Notes under the pieces: generated by a model
Databases searched by the model: none
What the model saw: the letters and a program-made list of their open reading frames with translations, nothing else
Told to the model about the DNA's origin: nothing
Assembly (NCBI GenBank): GCA_027485365.1
Contig: JAIXRD010000197.1
Location: forward strand, 1 to 7,512
DNA: 7,512 nt
Source of the DNA: Cryomorphaceae bacterium
GTDB taxonomy: Bacteria > Bacteroidota > Bacteroidia > Flavobacteriales_D > Crocinitomicaceae
Direction of reading: 5' to 3'
Shown here: piece by piece, positions 6,111 through 7,512 of the stretch
Position numbering within the stretch: the first letter of the stretch is position 1
Layout of the letters: each line of letters starts with the position of its first letter
Position numbers and translations under genes: made by a program

Positions 6111-6923
6111 ATGCTCAATCAACATAAAATTCTCCGTGTATTGCAACTCATTACCTACCTGCAAGAATCACCCCAAAAAACCATTAACCAACTCGCTTCG
6201 TTCCTGGATTCTACCGAACGGACCGTATACCGCTACCTCGACCTGCTTCGAGAATGTGGGTTTGATCTCCACAAAGACCACAACCAACGCTACTACATCG
6301 AACAGCAAGCTACCGACGGCATTTACTTCACGCCCGAGGAAGCGCAGTTGCTCAAATCGCTTGTGTTAAGCACCGGAAAATCCTCCAAACTAAAAGATAC
6401 ACTCCTGAGTAAAATCTACATGGGTTCTGAACTTCCCATGGTGGCCACCCACCTGCTTCATGCCAAGAACGGTAAGATCGTGGAACGCCTCACCAAAGCC
6501 ATGATGACCAAGGAACAAGTCGTCTTAAAGAAATATCAATCCATCAACTCGGAAAGCACTACAGACCGCGTGGTTGAACCCTTTGGCTTTACCGAAAACT
6601 ACCACACCGTAATGGCCTTTGAACCGGCTAGCCAAAAAAATAAAACGTACAACATCGACCGCATTGGCTCGGTGGAATACACCGGAACCGTATTTAAACA
6701 CGAAACACTCCATGAACAGCAAATTCCCGATGTGTTTGGCTTTGCCTTCTCGGGAAAGAAATACCCCCTGCGCCTGGAACTACCCTTTAAAGAATTCCTG
6801 CTGCTCAAAGACCGCTACCCCCTCATTGCGCCCTTTACGAGCTACCACCCCAAACTCGACCGCTACGTGTTGGAGGTAGAAGTGAATGACCTGAGGCCGG
6901 TGGAGGGGATTGCTAGACAATAA
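6111..6923 (+). CDS. WYL-domain transcriptional regulator (HTH + WYL), C-terminus apparently short
   Basis: A 270-aa DNA-binding regulator. A winged helix-turn-helix lies at about 5-63, with recognition-helix region STERTVYRYLDLLRECGF. A linker helix region follows (YFTPEEAQLLKSL, about 72-83), then a WYL domain at about 120-192 (VVEPFGF, then NKTYNIDRIGSVEYTG matching the family's R-x-x-x-DRI stretch). The C-terminal WCX-like part spans about 205-266 (RLELPFKEFLLLKDRYP, RYVLEVEVND). The W-Y-L triad itself is not kept (YHTVMAFE at 164-171), so ligand recognition may differ from the classical type. ATG 6111 is preferred over TTG 6090 because the latter overlaps the predicted -7 element. The protein stops right after VEGIAR, where relatives usually continue with a further 20-30 residues. 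The gene has clearly higher G+C (32/60 at 6181-6240) and more C-ending codons than its neighbours. WYL proteins act as repressors or activators, some of them in phage-defence loci; the target here is unknown. Confidence 0.85.
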   Translation: MLNQHKILRVLQLITYLQESPQKTINQLASFLDSTERTVYRYLDLLRECGFDLHKDHNQRYYIEQQATDGIYFTPEEAQLLKSLVLSTGKSSKLKDTLLSKIYMGSELPMVATHLLHAKNGKIVERLTKAMMTKEQVVLKKYQSINSESTTDRVVEPFGFTENYHTVMAFEPASQKNKTYNIDRIGSVEYTGTVFKHETLHEQQIPDVFGFAFSGKKYPLRLELPFKEFLLLKDRYPLIAPFTSYHPKLDRYVLEVEVNDLRPVEGIARQ

Positions 6924-7146
6924 AAAATGGTTAAATTTACTTTATGTCTGAACTGGAAGAATTAATTATGGCATCTTGTAAAAAGCGTTCGGTTTTCTTC
7001 CTTTATGAAGGCTAATTCGTCAATAATAATGACATCAGTTCCGACGTAGAAATTACCACTTGGGCCTACAGAAATTGTTACCAATAGTATAACTAAAAGA
7101 AACCAGTGGGCATGAAGGGTTGTTAAGTGTGGAGAAGTATTTTGGA

Positions 7147-7154
7147 TACTTTTG
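7147..7154 (+). promoter_or_regulatory. candidate -7 element before the nuclease-like gene
   Basis: TACTTTTG is a perfect TAnnTTTG match and identical to the tRNA promoter's -7 element. It lies 34 nt before the ATG at 7189, giving a leader of about 28 nt. The -33 box is poor: the nearest TTG (7120-7122) is 24 nt away instead of 19-20. The gene may therefore have its own, possibly activator-dependent, promoter. Confidence 0.45.
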
Positions 7155-7188
7155 AGTAAATGAGGGTTATAAATTCTAAAATTATTAA

Positions 7189-7512
7189 ATGAGTAGTTTA
7201 TTAGGTGCAATTATTGGGAAGTTTACCAATCAATTTGAAAACGTAGCAACAGAAGGATTGGCGCATGTTTTAGGTTCTAATGAGCAATTGCGACAAGTGC
7301 TGTTGCAATATCTGAATACAAAAATTGATTTAACACACTATTTGCAGCAAGACTTTGAGATTTCTACACAGTTCACGGATAGCAATGATTATTCTATTCC
7401 TGATATGGCATTACAATTCGGAAGCGGTAAAAAACTCTTGTTGGAAGTTAAGTTTTGGGCCAAGCTCACGAAAAATCAGCCTTTGACCTATCTCCAAAAA
7501 CTCAATAAAGCA
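7189..7512 (+). CDS. PD-(D/E)XK nuclease-like protein, N-terminal part (runs off window)
   Basis: Only the first 108 codons are present; the frame is open to the last base. A TAA directly precedes the ATG, and the next Met is residue 73, so this start is well defined. Motifs fit the PD-(D/E)XK fold. An N-terminal helix has FENVATEGLAHVL (E17, E22), reminiscent of the EN-x-x-T signature of several such nuclease families. PD at 71-72 is followed by LLLEVKFW with E86 and K88, the classic PD...(D/E)xK core. A downstream NQPLTYLQKL (96-105) matches the Q-x-x-x-YL helix often found after the core. The expected activity is metal-dependent DNA or RNA cleavage, and families of this type are common in defence loci. 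The subfamily and any C-terminal domains cannot be seen. The gene is on the same strand as the WYL gene, 265 nt downstream, with AT-rich composition unlike it. Confidence 0.75.
   Translation, partial: MSSLLGAIIGKFTNQFENVATEGLAHVLGSNEQLRQVLLQYLNTKIDLTHYLQQDFEISTQFTDSNDYSIPDMALQFGSGKKLLLEVKFWAKLTKNQPLTYLQKLNKA

Noticed and set aside
6944..7015. 23-aa plus-strand small ORF (MSELEELIM...) after the WYL gene
   Set aside because: Too short and without ribosome site or family support to be called a gene; considered instead as a possible remnant of the WYL C-terminus.
6924..7188. Terminator or small RNA in the gap between the WYL gene and the nuclease-like gene
   Set aside because: Only weak 4-bp stems such as CCTT/AAGG near 7000-7011 without a T tract; apart from the candidate -7 element nothing could be supported.
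6962..7210. 82-aa minus-strand reading frame with a hydrophobic stretch
   Set aside because: It begins at a TTG, overlaps the start and probable promoter of the nuclease-like gene, has no recognisable family, and the hydrophobic stretch alone is weak evidence.
5855..7512. Copy of the tRNA-Asp 3' end that would mark an integrated element
   Set aside because: No second copy of the T-arm/acceptor sequence was seen downstream within the window, so no attachment site is claimed.

Overview
The window looks like chromosomal DNA from a Bacteroidota member, probably a flavobacterium-like lineage. It is AT-rich (hand-counted samples: 23/60 G+C at 4501-4560, 21/60 at 7201-7260). Candidate promoters follow the Bacteroidota TTG / TAnnTTTG pattern, and clear Shine-Dalgarno sites are mostly absent. 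The gene content fits too: a very large AsmA-like protein, an Fn3-type purple acid phosphatase-like metallophosphoesterase, and a ceramidase-like membrane protein (many Bacteroidota make sphingolipids). Genus and species cannot be told from this window.

Left block (1-5600), all on the minus strand and transcribed right to left. The order is an AsmA-like envelope protein of 1054 aa (5600-2436), a secreted LysM protein (2439-1528, overlapping by 4 nt), a seven-helix CREST-superfamily ceramidase-like hydrolase (1518-814, 9 nt gap), and after 67 nt an exported metallophosphoesterase (746 to beyond position 1). The first three are packed as an operon, and all four products are predicted to act at or outside the inner membrane. 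Together they suggest an envelope or lipid maintenance unit. The phosphatase frame carries an in-frame amber stop between its Fn3-like and catalytic domains, although the catalytic motifs beyond the stop are intact.

Middle (5601-6110). A divergent intergenic region holds a good promoter for a single tRNA-Asp(GTC), a leader hairpin, the tRNA, a strong rho-independent terminator, and a perfect 32-bp palindrome of unknown role.

Right block (6111-7512), plus strand. A WYL-domain transcriptional regulator has distinctly higher G+C and C-ending codons than its neighbours. It is followed after 265 nt by the start of a PD-(D/E)XK nuclease-like gene that runs off the window. The WYL promoter is bracketed by an inverted repeat that could be its operator. 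The C-terminus of the WYL protein looks shortened. A WYL regulator and a nuclease-like gene just downstream of a tRNA is the setting in which accessory or defence loci often occur. This is the part of the window most likely to lead to something undescribed, but only the edge of it is visible.
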